NCBI GenBank assembly: GCA_027579435.1
Contig: JANBPK010001062.1
Location: 1-64,000, forward strand
Length of the DNA stretch: 64,000 bases
Origin: Candolleomyces eurysporus
Lineage: Eukaryota; Basidiomycota; Agaricomycetes; Agaricales; Psathyrellaceae
Direction of reading: 5' to 3'
Below are positions 10,862-22,093 of the stretch, piece after piece. Every line of letters starts with the position of its first letter. The stretch's first letter is position 1. A program made the position numbers and the translations under genes. The notes beneath the pieces were generated by a model that saw nothing but the letters and a program-made list of their open reading frames with translations, did not search any database and had not been told where the DNA came from.

Positions 10862-12218
10862 CTANTCTCGGTGTTGACTATCGTACATAACTTCTCCTAC
10901 ATTCGACTTTAGAACAATCCTAGTNTTCTCCTCTGGGAAGGAAGGGAGGAGCACCACGTCCTCGATCAAGGCGCTTGGGTTCCTGACTCGGATGGGTATG
11001 TAGTTGGCCGTACGTTTGATACCAATGTCAATAGAGATTGTTTCCAAACTCNACAGACGGCGCGACTCCAACTTGCTGAAAATGCNGCTATCCAACCGGT
11101 CCCATCCAAGTTCCGGGTTGCATAACTCCGATAAAAACANCAGCTCGACATCGGTGATTACCAAAGTCAACTCTTTTAGTTGCCTTGTGTCCATCTCTTC
11201 GAACGCCGTGCTGACCATTGTGAGGAAGGCTTGCCAAGCGGGAGCCTTTGGGCGATTCGTTGACAATGTCAAGCTCTTCAAGCCTTTCAAAGGGCTCAGA
11301 TCTAGTTTTCTTTCGACGAATGGATCTGAGGAATTGGAATGAGCACCTCGCGAATAAATCGAAGCAGTAAGCAAACTCACTTGGGGATGTCTCCTGCACA
11401 AAGGTGAAGTTGATGCTTTCGAGGGATGAATACTGCGCAGCCTCGAGGAGAGCGTTGATACCCTTGTCGGAGGAGGGGTAGTGAATGCTCTTCAGGGTCC
11501 TCAGCCGGGCGAAGAAAGGTTCATGATATGAGACCAAAGGAAGGAGCGAAGCTGGATCCGTGTGGGAGATGTTTAATTCGAGTTTCTTCTCCTGACCGGG
11601 TGAAGGAATGCAATCCTTTGGCTGGATATTATCAAGAACTGGTCGACTTCTGCCAAGCGAGATGCCAGTGAGATGGTCATGGTAAAGGAAGAGCGATGCC
11701 GGAAGTGCCTCGAAATTGGAGAGGTCGAGCCTGCGCAGGGTGGGCAAGTTACAGAGTTGTGTGATGGACTTCCGTAACGCCGGATGGAACGCTGTCCATG
11801 GAGTACTGCGATCCCCAGGCGTGAAAGACGCCAATAACAGGGAATTCAGCGATGTGAAATGATCAAGGAGGAAGGGGAGGATAGGGTCGGTTGCAACATC
11901 ATGTAGAGTGACGGTGAGTTTCTTCACGTAGGTTTTGAGAATAGGATTTTCCTTGAGAATTAGCAAACGATTCATTAGTCGTTCCGTTGTTGCTGCCTTT
12001 CTGTGGGGATTTGAACCTGATGCATCGGAGATATATGTTCGTTGGAATAGATAAGGCTGAAAAGCAGCTGCAAAAGCTCGGTCGACCAGCGAACAAGAGC
12101 GAATATCCTCAGTGACATATCTGCGACCCTCCTGTCGGTTGAGGAGATACTTTGCGATCTCGTCTAGTATGTCGTGAGGGATTTCGGCATGTTTCGTGGA
12201 AGTAGCAGGGTGACTCAT
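10862..12218 (-). CDS. F-box/LRR-like protein
   Basis: The gene has two exons. The start at 12218 is followed closely by the F-box (EIPHDILDEIAKYLLN ... IRSCSLVDRAFAAAFQPYLF). Downstream are leucine-rich strands typical of fungal F-box tails (LKTYVKKLTVTLHD, LPTLRRLDLSNF, LRTLKSIHY, LKSLTLSTN, LKELTLVITDVEL). An intron with donor gtgagt near 11380 and acceptor ttcctcag near 11325 joins ETSP to NPFVERKLDLSP in frame. The reading ends ...YDSQHR-E at 10862, running through several Ns that count as bases. It is probably an SCF substrate receptor; the substrate is unknown. It is one of at least seven F-box genes in this window. Confidence 0.82.
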
Positions 12219-13088
12219 TGCCAGGAAGGAGAGGAAAGCTTGGGGTCATTGTTGTTTCCTAACCTGACCTATATATCTTGATTTCAGTACAATGAAAATA
12301 CAAATAACACTCACCGCCTATAATCGGAGAGGGGTTGCTGTGCAAGTAACTTGTTGACGTGTCGTCAACGTGTTATGGATCGAGTCATTATTGCTTCTGG
12401 CTCTCAGCGCCTACACGGTATGTAGGCGATTTCTATCAAAGGCGATTTCTATCGGAGGCGATTACTGTAGCGAAATGTAAATAGGCAGTTTGAAGCGTTA
12501 CGTTTGGCGCACCTGCCATTTAGGCGATGGGCCCGACGTGATGCGTTGCATTGCCAAAAATAAGCAATAGTACGGCAGCCGCCTGTTGCTTGGCAGGAAG
12601 CGAACCTATGACATCCCGGACACTGATTTCGCTGAAGCTACGGTGTTGGCCGAGGATCATAACCCAACAACGATTATCTTGNGGACCCCACTGACATTCC
12701 TCTTTCTGCAATTGTATCAACCTTTTGTGAACACTACTTCTTGCAAGCGACACCTTTACCCTGGATGAGGAAAGATTGACTGTGATTAGGGTTTTTTGTG
12801 CCCACCGGTCCCACTGAGTCAATTTGGGCTTATACCACAGATAATTGAACGTAGTCTGCGACTTTGGGAGTTTAATTGACTACNCAGTTTGGTGTGATTA
12901 AGCGGTTTTTCACTCTAAAAATAATCAATTTTCTCTGCTTTTTTTCACATTTATTTCTGGCAATGACCCCTGCGTTAAGCGGACAAAANTAGGTAATCTT
13001 GGAACCCCGCGTTACGCTTTACGATTTCCTATCTACATTTTGCTAAAGTACTATCAGAGGGTAATTGAAATGGGCGCTCGACCAGATC
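12219..13088. other. Intergenic region, AT-rich in its second half
   Basis: No gene is supported. A 100-residue minus-strand frame at 12520-12822 lacks domain content. A small 16-bp repeat lies near 12424, and bases 12840-13080 are richer in A and T than the flanks, with two Ns. It is probably the upstream flank of the F-box gene ending at 12218 and the 3' flank of the one at 13089. Confidence 0.4.
12424..12471. repeat. 16-bp direct repeat, nearly three copies
   Basis: The unit ggcgatttctatc plus three bases occurs twice in a row, and a third diverged copy (ggcgattactgtagcg) follows. A further partial aggcgat occurs near 12523. It lies upstream of the F-box gene that starts at 12218 on the minus strand. 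No function is evident. Confidence 0.7.
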
Positions 13089-14474
13089 TCAAACCCTGCC
13101 GATAGCTTCTGACCTTCCCATTGAAATAAAATGCAGTTTACCCGTCGACCGACACACCGGCCATCTCGAGGAGATCAANTGCTTGATGGCGTCGTGCTTG
13201 ATCGACCCCCCATACTTGACCTCAACCCTCTTCAGCCTCTCCTTCCTGCCCTCCGTCAATATCCGATCGAGGAGATGCCAATTAATTGGATGGGCGTCCA
13301 CCTCCCCTGCGCGCGAAAGCGATATATCAAGCGTCAAAGTGTGTAAGTGCAAGGACTTGATGGAAAGCACCACCCGAGGTGCCCATACTGTGGCGCTACT
13401 GCGATCCACGTCNGTGTNGGCGATGAAGGCTTCGAGNTAAAGNGTGCGAAGGCCGGTCAAACTTGCCAAGTTATCGCAGATAATCCCTCCTTGCAAATTG
13501 ATCAACTCGTCCTCCATGGGTCCGTACAGTTTCTGNGCGGCTTCAAGGTCGATTTGATGTTGATCAACGACTTGACTGGCGGGATCGTGGATTGGGGGTT
13601 CCCCGGAAGCTGAGTCGTTGCGATTGGGTCGGGTGTCAGCNTAGCAGGCATGATCTACACCGCCTGTCTTGAACGACATCCGAAGGTGCANCAAACCCTT
13701 GTTGACGAAGTGCAAATATCTTCCAAACGACATGGTATCGCGCTCGCAGATAGGCCCGACCTCNAGGGATGGAATGACGGGAATAGATGTGTGGGAGAGG
13801 AGCCACGAGAATATGGGACGTATTTGACAGTCGCGGACGATGAGTTTCCTCAAGCTGGGACACTTCAGCTCTGGGAGACGCGGAAATCCGGACTGGTTGG
13901 AAGCTGGTGAACTGAGTGGAAGAGGGGGAGAACCGGAGGTCCACGAAACGTTGGTTAGGGAAATTGTGATCAACGACGAAGACTCGCAGACGACGTCCAC
14001 AACATCTCTGAACGTCGGAANGTCCAAGTTCTTCAATTCTAGCTCAGTCAGAGACGACTGGAAGCAGGAGAAGAACTCGCTTCGTGCAGGGCACTTGATC
14101 CATGTCCAGTCGAGGTTCTCCAATGCAATCCACGTCACGGACTTGAAGAACTGCAAAAAAGGTAGAATTTGCCGAAACCAACGATGACCTTGTCGGTCAC
14201 TGGGTGCCAATTTTAGGCGACGAACAAAGGGAGGGATTGTCGAGTATGTGCTAACCACCAACGAGGAGAAGGTGTCGATGTTACTGTGATCCAGCTCGAT
14301 AGTCTGAAACAGATAGCATCGGCTCGAGAGCAGCCACGACCTGCAAACGAGGCCACAGTTCTTGAGGGAAACGGAGTCGGCCTTCAAAAAAGAGATTGTA
14401 ATGTCGGAAATCTCTTGTGGGATGGGGGGCTCTGTGTCGACTCGTAGGGCTAGCATTGCTGCAGATATGTTCAA
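13089..14474 (-). CDS. F-box protein, single exon
   Basis: An uninterrupted reading frame of 461 residues. The F-box is at about residues 17-60 (IPQEISDITISFLKADSVSL, then NCGLVCRSWLLSSRCYLFQ), followed by a long tail of irregular leucine-rich strands (VTWIALENLDW, LTELELKNLD, LRKLIVRDCQI, IKSLHLHTLTLDI). This architecture is common among agaricomycete F-box proteins acting as SCF receptors. About ten N characters lie inside the frame and all behave as real bases, because the frame and its leucine pattern continue through them. The C-terminal 50 residues are basic. Nothing in the sequence identifies its substrate. Confidence 0.8.
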   Translation of the reverse strand: MNISAAMLALRVDTEPPIPQEISDITISFLKADSVSLKNCGLVCRSWLLSSRCYLFQTIELDHSNIDTFSSLVVSTYSTIPPFVRRLKLAPSDRQGHRWFRQILPFLQFFKSVTWIALENLDWTWIKCPARSEFFSCFQSSLTELELKNLDXPTFRDVVDVVCESSSLITISLTNVSWTSGSPPLPLSSPASNQSGFPRLPELKCPSLRKLIVRDCQIRPIFSWLLSHTSIPVIPSXEVGPICERDTMSFGRYLHFVNKGLXHLRMSFKTGGVDHACXADTRPNRNDSASGEPPIHDPASQVVDQHQIDLEAXQKLYGPMEDELINLQGGIICDNLASLTGLRXLXLEAFIAXXDVDRSSATVWAPRVVLSIKSLHLHTLTLDISLSRAGEVDAHPINWHLLDRILTEGRKERLKRVEVKYGGSIKHDAIKXLISSRWPVCRSTGKLHFISMGRSEAIGRV

Positions 14475-16884
14475 GAACCTGGGGTCGAAGCAGCAGTACT
14501 TATCAGACGTACCTTGGTGCTCAGGGGTACAGGATTAGACGCTTTTTTGTGAGATAGATCGGGTACTGACTCCTTTATACTATCCGGCCGCGGTGTGTCA
14601 GATCCATAAGGAGAGCTATCCGCCACCCGTTTTCTGGCTCTCATCATGCCTGTGTTCGTCGCTCTAGTGACGGGACGACTGCCATAGGGGTTTGAGGCGA
14701 ACAGCCTATTCAAAAATAGCCCTCTGTGATGGGCGCAGTGAGGTGAAGTTTTGAATCCGTCACAATACAGGATACCTCTACACTGGTGCAGACAATTGAG
14801 CCAACTTTTCTGATGCGTCGCCGACATGCCTCGTATGTCGTCAACCTAGCAAGTTTCTCTCCGTAGGATTCTCCATCACTAGCGATCTGAGACAGAGATG
14901 AAACTGCATCGGTCCAATGAGAGCATCCACAGGAAACCCGTTGCTTGGTACATACGGTGCGGTGCATTCTACTGGCCCCCTCTAATGTCTCCGAAACTTT
15001 ATTTTTACGATCGAGTAAAGGATCACTGAGTTCATTCGACGGACGACTCAGTCCAGTCATCAATAATTATATCGCAAGGTCTGGACTCATTTTTGTAAAA
15101 CAGACAGCAGAAGCGCACAGCTCCTCCTCTCCGTCGACCGACAGGCAGGAACTTTGAAGATACATCGAGCTTGTTGCGTTGTACGATCACAATCTACATC
15201 TACAATCCCTTGGAGGTATTGCCTGGAGTCAATTGGATTGGAATTAATCATAAAACACTATCTCACAGACGTCACAAAATAGGAAGACCTTCTTACTGTG
15301 CATGGGTACAGAGCTGTCTACCGGTTTTCATTCATCTTCCGAAGCTGAATATGTTATCCGCCAAAACAAAAGGGGAAACGTATACGTACGTGTAGCAATA
15401 CGGTTTATCGAGTTCGACCGCCGAACGCGCCATGACTTCGAGGCTTCGGGAAAGCATCCCCCGGGCAGTCTCGTCTCAAGACCGAGAGAGTGGGTTGTCG
15501 AGGCAGCGTCCGTGCCAATCGGACATGGGACACACGATAGTGCGTTGCTTGCTCACCCGGCCTTAAAGAGACCCTGAAACGTTCTCCGAGGTGATGCTTC
15601 ACTACTTCCGTAACATGAACCTTAAGTCTTGTTTCTAGTCCATGGTTGTCTTACAAGTCGTACCGGCGCAACCGTTTGATCTGTTCAAAACCCACTGCAG
15701 CCCTGGCTTCTAGCACACTGTCGAGTGCCACCGAAGAATCTGTGAAGTCGGTGATTTTAAGTGAATCTTTTTGTGTGCACACCTTGAGTTGTTGCGTCCA
15801 CTCAGATCTACGTGAGCAAGGATCGGTGACTCCTGCCCCGGCCAAGACCTATAGTGTGCGTGCCCGTTGTGTTTACAGTGATCCTGAGAAGATAATAGGA
15901 TCTTCGCCCTTCAAGAAACAGCATGAAAGATAAAGGCACCAAGAGGAAGCCATTGTGTAAGTGCGGATAGTATCGCAATCTTGGATCTAGTCTATAATCG
16001 TGTCCTGGTCGCATTTCAGATAATCAAAGCAAGGTTAGTCATCGGAGGCGTCGCCATGCTAGTCCTTGACAGCGTTACAGCATCATATGCAGAAAACAAA
16101 TGCCAATGCTGAGATAGGAATCGAAGCGTGATGGCGATTTCGTGCTTTGCAGCTCGAACGTCTGTTATACCGGCCTTGGGTCAAAGTACGGAACGAAGTC
16201 GTTTTCCCGGAAGCTGATTAATTTTGCGAGCTTTCCTCAGGTTTAGCGAAGTGTTGGCGAGATGGAAGGCAAGAGAAAGAAGATTTGAACAACTGAAGTC
16301 AAAGTTTCTTTCTCAAGTTCGGAATTACCCGGATGTTTGAACGTCAAGCTAAAGACAAACATCGCAGCTGCACCACCAGGCAGCTCTCCTGGAAACGAGT
16401 ATTCTAATTAGTATGCCTGTTTGATCGTCTGGGTGAGTTTCTGAATAGTCTATGGACCAGGAGAGGCTCTTACATATGCTTTAGGTGTCATTCTGCGCCT
16501 TAGCCGGTTTGAATTTCCATGTCCGAAGCGATGCAATTCAAAAGATATGAAGCGGCGGTGCACATGACAGGCACCGAAATAGAGGCGTCTAAGCATGGCT
16601 ACTGAGCTCGAGCCTTGGCCTGAGCGGGAGGCATGTTTTCAGGCTTAAAGGTCACTGAGCCTTGATATATTCTTAGAGGTCTCCGAGAGTTTTTTGCGAG
16701 CGTATTGCTACCAATGAGAAACTCATTGATTCGTATTCTGTATTGGGTATGTCAAGCGCTGACCGCTGACCAAAACTGACAGACACAGGTTACTGCACGG
16801 ATGCCTCGTGCCTTTTGGGATAGTCTGCGTTTTCCTCCCATTCATTTCTTCACATGTACCTCCCATCTCGTTATTCCTCGCACG
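14475..16884. other. 2.4-kb intergenic region
   Basis: This gap separates the F-box gene at 13089 from the NACHT array. Short open frames on both strands (for example 14471-14827 minus, 15302-15577 plus, 15646-15933 plus) carry no motif I recognise and their composition does not look coding. No terminal inverted repeats, poly-A tail or transposase remains were seen. I cannot name anything in it. Confidence 0.4.
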
Positions 16885-19088
16885 ATGCCTCCCAAGTCCA
16901 AGTCGCAGAAGAACGGCTTCCTGTCTCGCATGCGCAATCCCTTTGCGTCCTTCTTCCGAAGTCACATACGGGCTGCTCAAGAACAGCATGAGCTCGCTGG
17001 AATCTCAAATGCATCCCCAAAAAGAACTCCGTCATCGTCACAACCCCCGCATGCACTTCAAGGCGCCATCTCTCGAACGCCAACTTCCCGCGTCACCAAT
17101 TCTCTGTTCTCGGGTGCCAGTAGCTTCGAGATGAGGGATGTTAATATTCACGGAACTGGATGTACAAATGAGACAGTTGATGGTTTGTCCTGCTTTTTGG
17201 ATTTCGTCGTGGTCACCACCAATAAGTTTGACGCTCTACCTATTACAGGCTGGAAATTGCTGCTGAACAACATTGCCCGTAATGCCCTGCACGATTCAGA
17301 TGCTCGATACGANCCCCCCGAAATGCGATGAAGACACCCGTAACGAAGTTGTCGATGAAATTATGGGATGGATCGAGGGCCGTGGGTCTCCTCAGCGTTT
17401 GCTTTGCATGACGGGGGCCGCAGGTTCAGGCAAATCTGCCCTTCAGCAAACAATTGCTGAGAAATGTGGCCTGAAGACCTTGGCCTGCACATTTTTCTTC
17501 TCAGCGACCGATCCCACTCGCAATAACGTCAAGGCGGTCATCCCCACGATTGCATACCAGCTAGGAAGTCAAAATGAAGCCCTCAAGAGTATCATCAAGG
17601 ATTCAATCGAGGACGACCCGCTGATCTTCTCCAGCAGGCTGAGAAGCCAAATCAACTCCCTCATCATAAATCCTTGCAGACGTCTTCAAAGGGGTGACCT
17701 TCGCGCGCTTCCATACGCCATCCTCATCGACGGTCTCGACGAATGTTCCGGAGAGAAGCGTCAGGCAGAACTGCTGGCCGCCATCAAGCAATGTGTCCTC
17801 GCCGATGATCTTCCATTTCGCGTTTTCATCGCCAGCCGACCAGAGTTGGCAATTCGAAGCATGCTGGATCCCGGAGGCGGTCTACACGAGGTGGCTTATC
17901 ACATCCAACTCAGCGACAAGTACGATGCCACAGAAGACATTCGTCGATACCTTTGGAGACGGCTGCTAGATATTGGCTGTAGGAGTCAAGGCGCTCGAGC
18001 AAGGTCCCGTCCATGGCCTACGCAAGAAGATATTGAAGTCCTTGTGCGTGCTGCGTCGGGACAGTTCATCTATGCGGCCACAGTTGTCAAGTACATATCG
18101 GAGCCTCGGAGTTCGCCGGTGGAGAGGCTGAAGATAGTGGTCACCTGGACGCCTCGTGAAGGCCAGCTCGCAAGACCTTTCGAAACGCTCGACACTCTCT
18201 ACAGCAACATCTTGTCCGCCGCGAAGTTTGCGTACGAGAACGTCGATACGCATTCCAGGCGTGACTTTCTCCTGCTCTTTCGAGCGTATCACATAAACTT
18301 TACCACTGGATTCAAAGAGAGGGCGTCGGATCTAGTGGGACTTCAGTTCGACGCTGAAGTCCTGAATGCGACGCTGCACCTGGAACCTGGGGCGCACGAA
18401 AACCTTATGTCGGATTTACACTCCCTCGTGACTCTCAGGGATGATAACGGGACCATCAAGCTGTACTTTTATCACAAATCTCTTTCGGATTTTCTGGAGC
18501 AGGAAAGCCGTTCGAAGAGTTTCTTCATGCCAACATCCCGCGTTCACACTTACATCGCCAAATGCTGCCTTCGAACCATTATTCGTTGTCCTTTGGAACT
18601 CAATCCTCGTGCGTACACATCCACGGAATTCAAATTTTCGACGCTGACTCGACTTGTTATCGATAGTTCCGCAGAACCGGGACAAGCTCCCATCCTCCAG
18701 CGTAAGACTGTCCAGTAGCCTACGCTCTTTGATGGTAGCCTTGGTTCACCTGCCGTTGTTTTTGCTTGGGGCCACTCCTTCCATCGATGCTGATCTTGTC
18801 TCATTCACTCAGCGTGGTGGATGGCAAAAGATTGATAGGCTGCTTCCTCCAGCGTACCATAACAATACTTCGGCTTTCTCTGATTGGGAAAAGATGTTTG
18901 GACGAGTTATTGACCGATTTCAAGTATGTCTTTTTTTCCGTTGTTCTTTCGTCACAACTTACGACATCTATCTACTCAAGGACCGAATCCCTGAAGTGGC
19001 TAAAGATATGCAACGGTTTATTAGAAAGCGGAAGCGTGAGCTTTCGTTGGATTCTGATTTTGCAAATGACACCGCTTGTCTTTGGTGA
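16885..19088 (+). CDS. NACHT NTPase, array copy 1
   Basis: A STAND-type P-loop NTPase. Exon 1 (16885-17182) encodes a basic, aromatic N-terminus (MPPKSKSQKNGFLSRM) and a Ser/Pro linker. A 66-base intron leads to exon 2 at 17249, which carries the conserved GWKLLLNN, the Walker A loop GAAGSGKSALQQ, Walker B ILIDGLDEC, the sensor motif FIASRPELAIR, and a winged-helix-like part with YHKSLSDFL. Further introns start near 18617 and 18924. They lead to a short C-terminal domain (FTQRGGWQKIDRLLP) and a basic last exon. An N at 17313 breaks the frame; deleting it gives DARYDPPKCDEDT, matching the other copies, so the gene is intact. NACHT proteins are ATP- or GTP-dependent switches that oligomerise in fungal non-self responses. 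No sensor repeats are present. The MPPK start is shared by copies 3 and 4, which supports it over the upstream ATG at 16801. Confidence 0.85.
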
Positions 19089-19547
19089 TTCTACCGGGCC
19101 GGACAGGGACAGAGGTTTCGCTGATAGAGGCTACCATGTATACGTTTCTGTACCTTTGCTTGATGACCTAACGAATCATGAGGACGGCGCAAAGACAGCT
19201 ACTAGTACTACCCTATCCAGAGCTCTCCGCTAGATCGATATCTTGCCAATACGATTCCTCTTGTATGGTGAAAGGGAATCGTCGATCGATGTTCGAAAAA
19301 CTAAATTTAACGAACTCGCGCCTCAAATTTGAGTTGCAGGATACAAAAGGACTACCGGCTTCAGTTCGAGTTTGTCGGATTGAGGAGCCAATGGAAGGAT
19401 CACACCCAGGCATGGAAAGCGGGAGTGCCTATATATACTCAGGGGCTTGTATGGCTGTGCCAGGTTACTAACCACATCCCGTGCTGGTTTGCTGTCGCTT
19501 GCCATCCTGCTTGTTTCCTCCGTTCATCATCATACTGAAATCAGACG
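19089..19547. promoter_or_regulatory. Spacer between NACHT copies 1 and 2
   Basis: These 459 bases contain the 3' end of copy 1 and the promoter of copy 2. A TATATATA run at about 19432-19440 lies 110 bases before the copy 2 start and could be its TATA element. No other gene is supported. Confidence 0.4.
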
Positions 19548-21745
19548 ATGCAGCCATCGCCAAAGCAAAGGAGGCGTCACTTGCTCAGGCTCTTCAAAGC
19601 CGGTAGACATCCGGAGCAGCTGCAACCGTCAGTCGACACAACCACAGACCATTCGGGTCGATTATCGCCAGGTATGCTCTTCCTATCGACCATTGCTGCC
19701 ATCGTAGACTCGTTTTGATTTTCGTTGAATGGTAGTGGGGTCCATGGGCAGCTCGCACAAGGATGCATCTACTTCGCCCTCGGGCTTTCATTCAATATTC
19801 GCAAACGCCTCTAATTTTCAAGTGAGCGATGTCCAGTTCGTGACCACATCTCGCCGAAGTGAACAAACATTGGATGGTGAGTTACCGTTCGTCCCTTTGT
19901 AATAGAGTAATCTTAAATATATCGTGTCGTTGGATGGTTCAGGTTGGAAGCTATTATCAGAGAAGGCCGCCCCCAATGCCCTTCACAACTCCGTCGCCCG
20001 AAATACCTCACCAAAATGCGACGAAAGCAGCAGTGTTGTTCTCGATGAAATAACGGAGTGGATAGAGGATCGCCAGTCACCTCAGCGTTTGCTTTGCTTG
20101 ACGGGGCCAGCCGGATCAGGGAAATCCGTTATGCAACAAATGATCGCTGAACGCTGCTCAGACAAGAACATCCTCGCCTTGACATTCTTCTTCTCCGCCA
20201 CAGACCCATCCCGAAATACCCTTTCTTCTATCGTTCCAACCATGGCGCTACAGCTTGGGCAACGCTATGCGACCCTCAAACAGTTCATCGCGACAGCTGT
20301 TGCAGACGACCCAGCCATCTTACTGAACTCGCTACAAAATCAGATGAATACCCTCATTGTGAACCCCTATAAATGCCTTCAACGACAGAGCACGGGAAGT
20401 GCCATCGCCACCCTGCCGTACGTCATACTCATCGACGCCCTCGATGAATGTCGGGGTGAGGATCGTCAAGCAGAAGTGTTAGCGGCCATCGGAGGCTGTC
20501 TTCTTGACAGCGACCTACCCTTCCGCATCGTCATCGCCAGTAGCCCGGGACGGGCCATTCGTAGTGCGCTGGAGTCTGGGGGTTATCTTCATCAAGCGGC
20601 CTACCTCATCCCACTTAGCCTCGGGTTCGATGCCTCGGAGGGTATTCGTCAATATCTTCGAAGGAGGTTCCAAAACATTGGCCTACGAAGCGGCAACATA
20701 AATTGGTTTACCATGGAACACATCGCGGCCCTTGCAGAAGCTGCTTCAGGGCAGTTCATCTATGCCGCGCTGGTTGTGAAATACGTATCAGATCGTCGCA
20801 GGCCGCCACTCGACAATCTTCGCCGAGTTCAAGCTTGGTCAAGTACATTGTCTCATTCCCAACAAACATCGTTTCCACCACTTGACGTCCTTTTCGCCAA
20901 CATTCTGTCAAACGCGAAAGATTGCTACAAGAAAGTCCCCGGCAATCCCGATCACGACTTCCTCCTCCTTTTCAGGGCCTATCATCTCAAGGATGGTATC
21001 CCTCTTGATTGGGACCCTTCACTCAGAGATATCAAAAATTTCAATCGAATTCTCAATCTTGAAGAGAATGCCCATGAAGTTCTCATCCAGGATCTCTACT
21101 CTCTTGTCGCTTTCANCACCCATATACGGTGGTGGCCTGCGGCTTGATTTTCGTCACGCATCCTTTTCACATTTTTTGGACAACGAAAGTCGTGCGGGAG
21201 CCCTGTTCGTCCCGCGTTCGCGCGCTTGTGCCCACATCGCAAAGTGTTGTGTGAGCAATATCGATGGATGTCCATTGGAATCTAGTGAGTAGTCATACGC
21301 GACCGCTTGATCTGGTTCGATTTACCGAATTCACCTTTATTAGTCCGAGATAAAACATCTCAGAGTGTCCTTGCCCAACTTTCGTGCGATGCCCTCCCTA
21401 CAGTGCTCAATCCTGACTCAGCCGTGTATATATATGAAGAACTCGTCGACTTCACCCGGAAGAATGGATGGCCAAAAATCGATAGGATGATATCTTCTAG
21501 AAAATACGTGAGCGACGGAAACGCCACTGGGGTGTTAGAAGGATGGGTGCGTGCCTCCTCGACTGTGATTGACAGTTTCAAAGTTCGTCATTCTATACTT
21601 TCTGTCAAAATAGGCGACTAACCGTTTCTTTCAGGACCATAGCTCAGACTTTGTCTCGGTCTTAGAAAAATATCGCGAGAAGTGGACCAATGACCGTCAA
21701 AGCATTAAGGACGTTGAAGGCTTGGGCTTTGATTTTGGTACCTAG
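19548..21745 (+). CDS. NACHT NTPase, array copy 2 (sensor motif altered)
   Basis: Same architecture as its neighbours. Exon 1 from 19548 encodes a very basic start (MQPSPKQRRRHLLRLFKAGR). An intron then leads to a Ser-rich linker, and a second intron ends just before GWKLLSEKAAPNALHN. The core has Walker A GPAGSGKSVMQQ and Walker B ILIDALDEC. At the position where all other copies have ASRPE this copy reads ASSPG, so the conserved Arg and Glu of the sensor loop are lost. An N at 21116 breaks the frame; deleting it restores AFTPIYGGGLRLDF and then HASFSHFLDNESRAG. The second to last exon carries FTRKNGWPKIDRM, and the last exon (near 21634-21745) ends ...LGFDFGT. The role is presumed to be STAND signalling; loss of the sensor residues may impair nucleotide response. 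Confidence 0.82.
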
Positions 21746-22093
21746 AGTACATGGCCGAGAAGCGCCTTCGGTTCTCGTACTTTGACAACATGAATGAATG
21801 AATCGATGTAGCCTTTCACGTCTTTCCAACGCGTCCTATCCAAGTTGAAAGACAACGTAACTACATAGCAGACTTTAGGCGTGTAGTGCTCACTCGCTTC
21901 CGCCCGTCTTGCCAGGTGACAAGTACTGCACAAAGTAGTCCAAAAACAGCTAGACATTTTTTTTTATATACACGCCACACACCGGCACCAGTGTCACGCG
22001 GCATGAGGCATCTGACTGTAGCCCACAATACACAATGACAATGCTTACCCTAGTCCCCATTCTCCAGCATGAGCCTTGGCCCCCGCCTTTGAC

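Noticed and set aside
14471..14827. Minus-strand frame abutting the F-box gene start
   Set aside because: Overlaps the F-box start by a few bases and has no domain; more likely 5' flank.
14475..16884. Possible transposon remains in the gene-poor gap before the NACHT array
   Set aside because: No terminal inverted repeats, target-site duplications or transposase/reverse-transcriptase motifs were seen.
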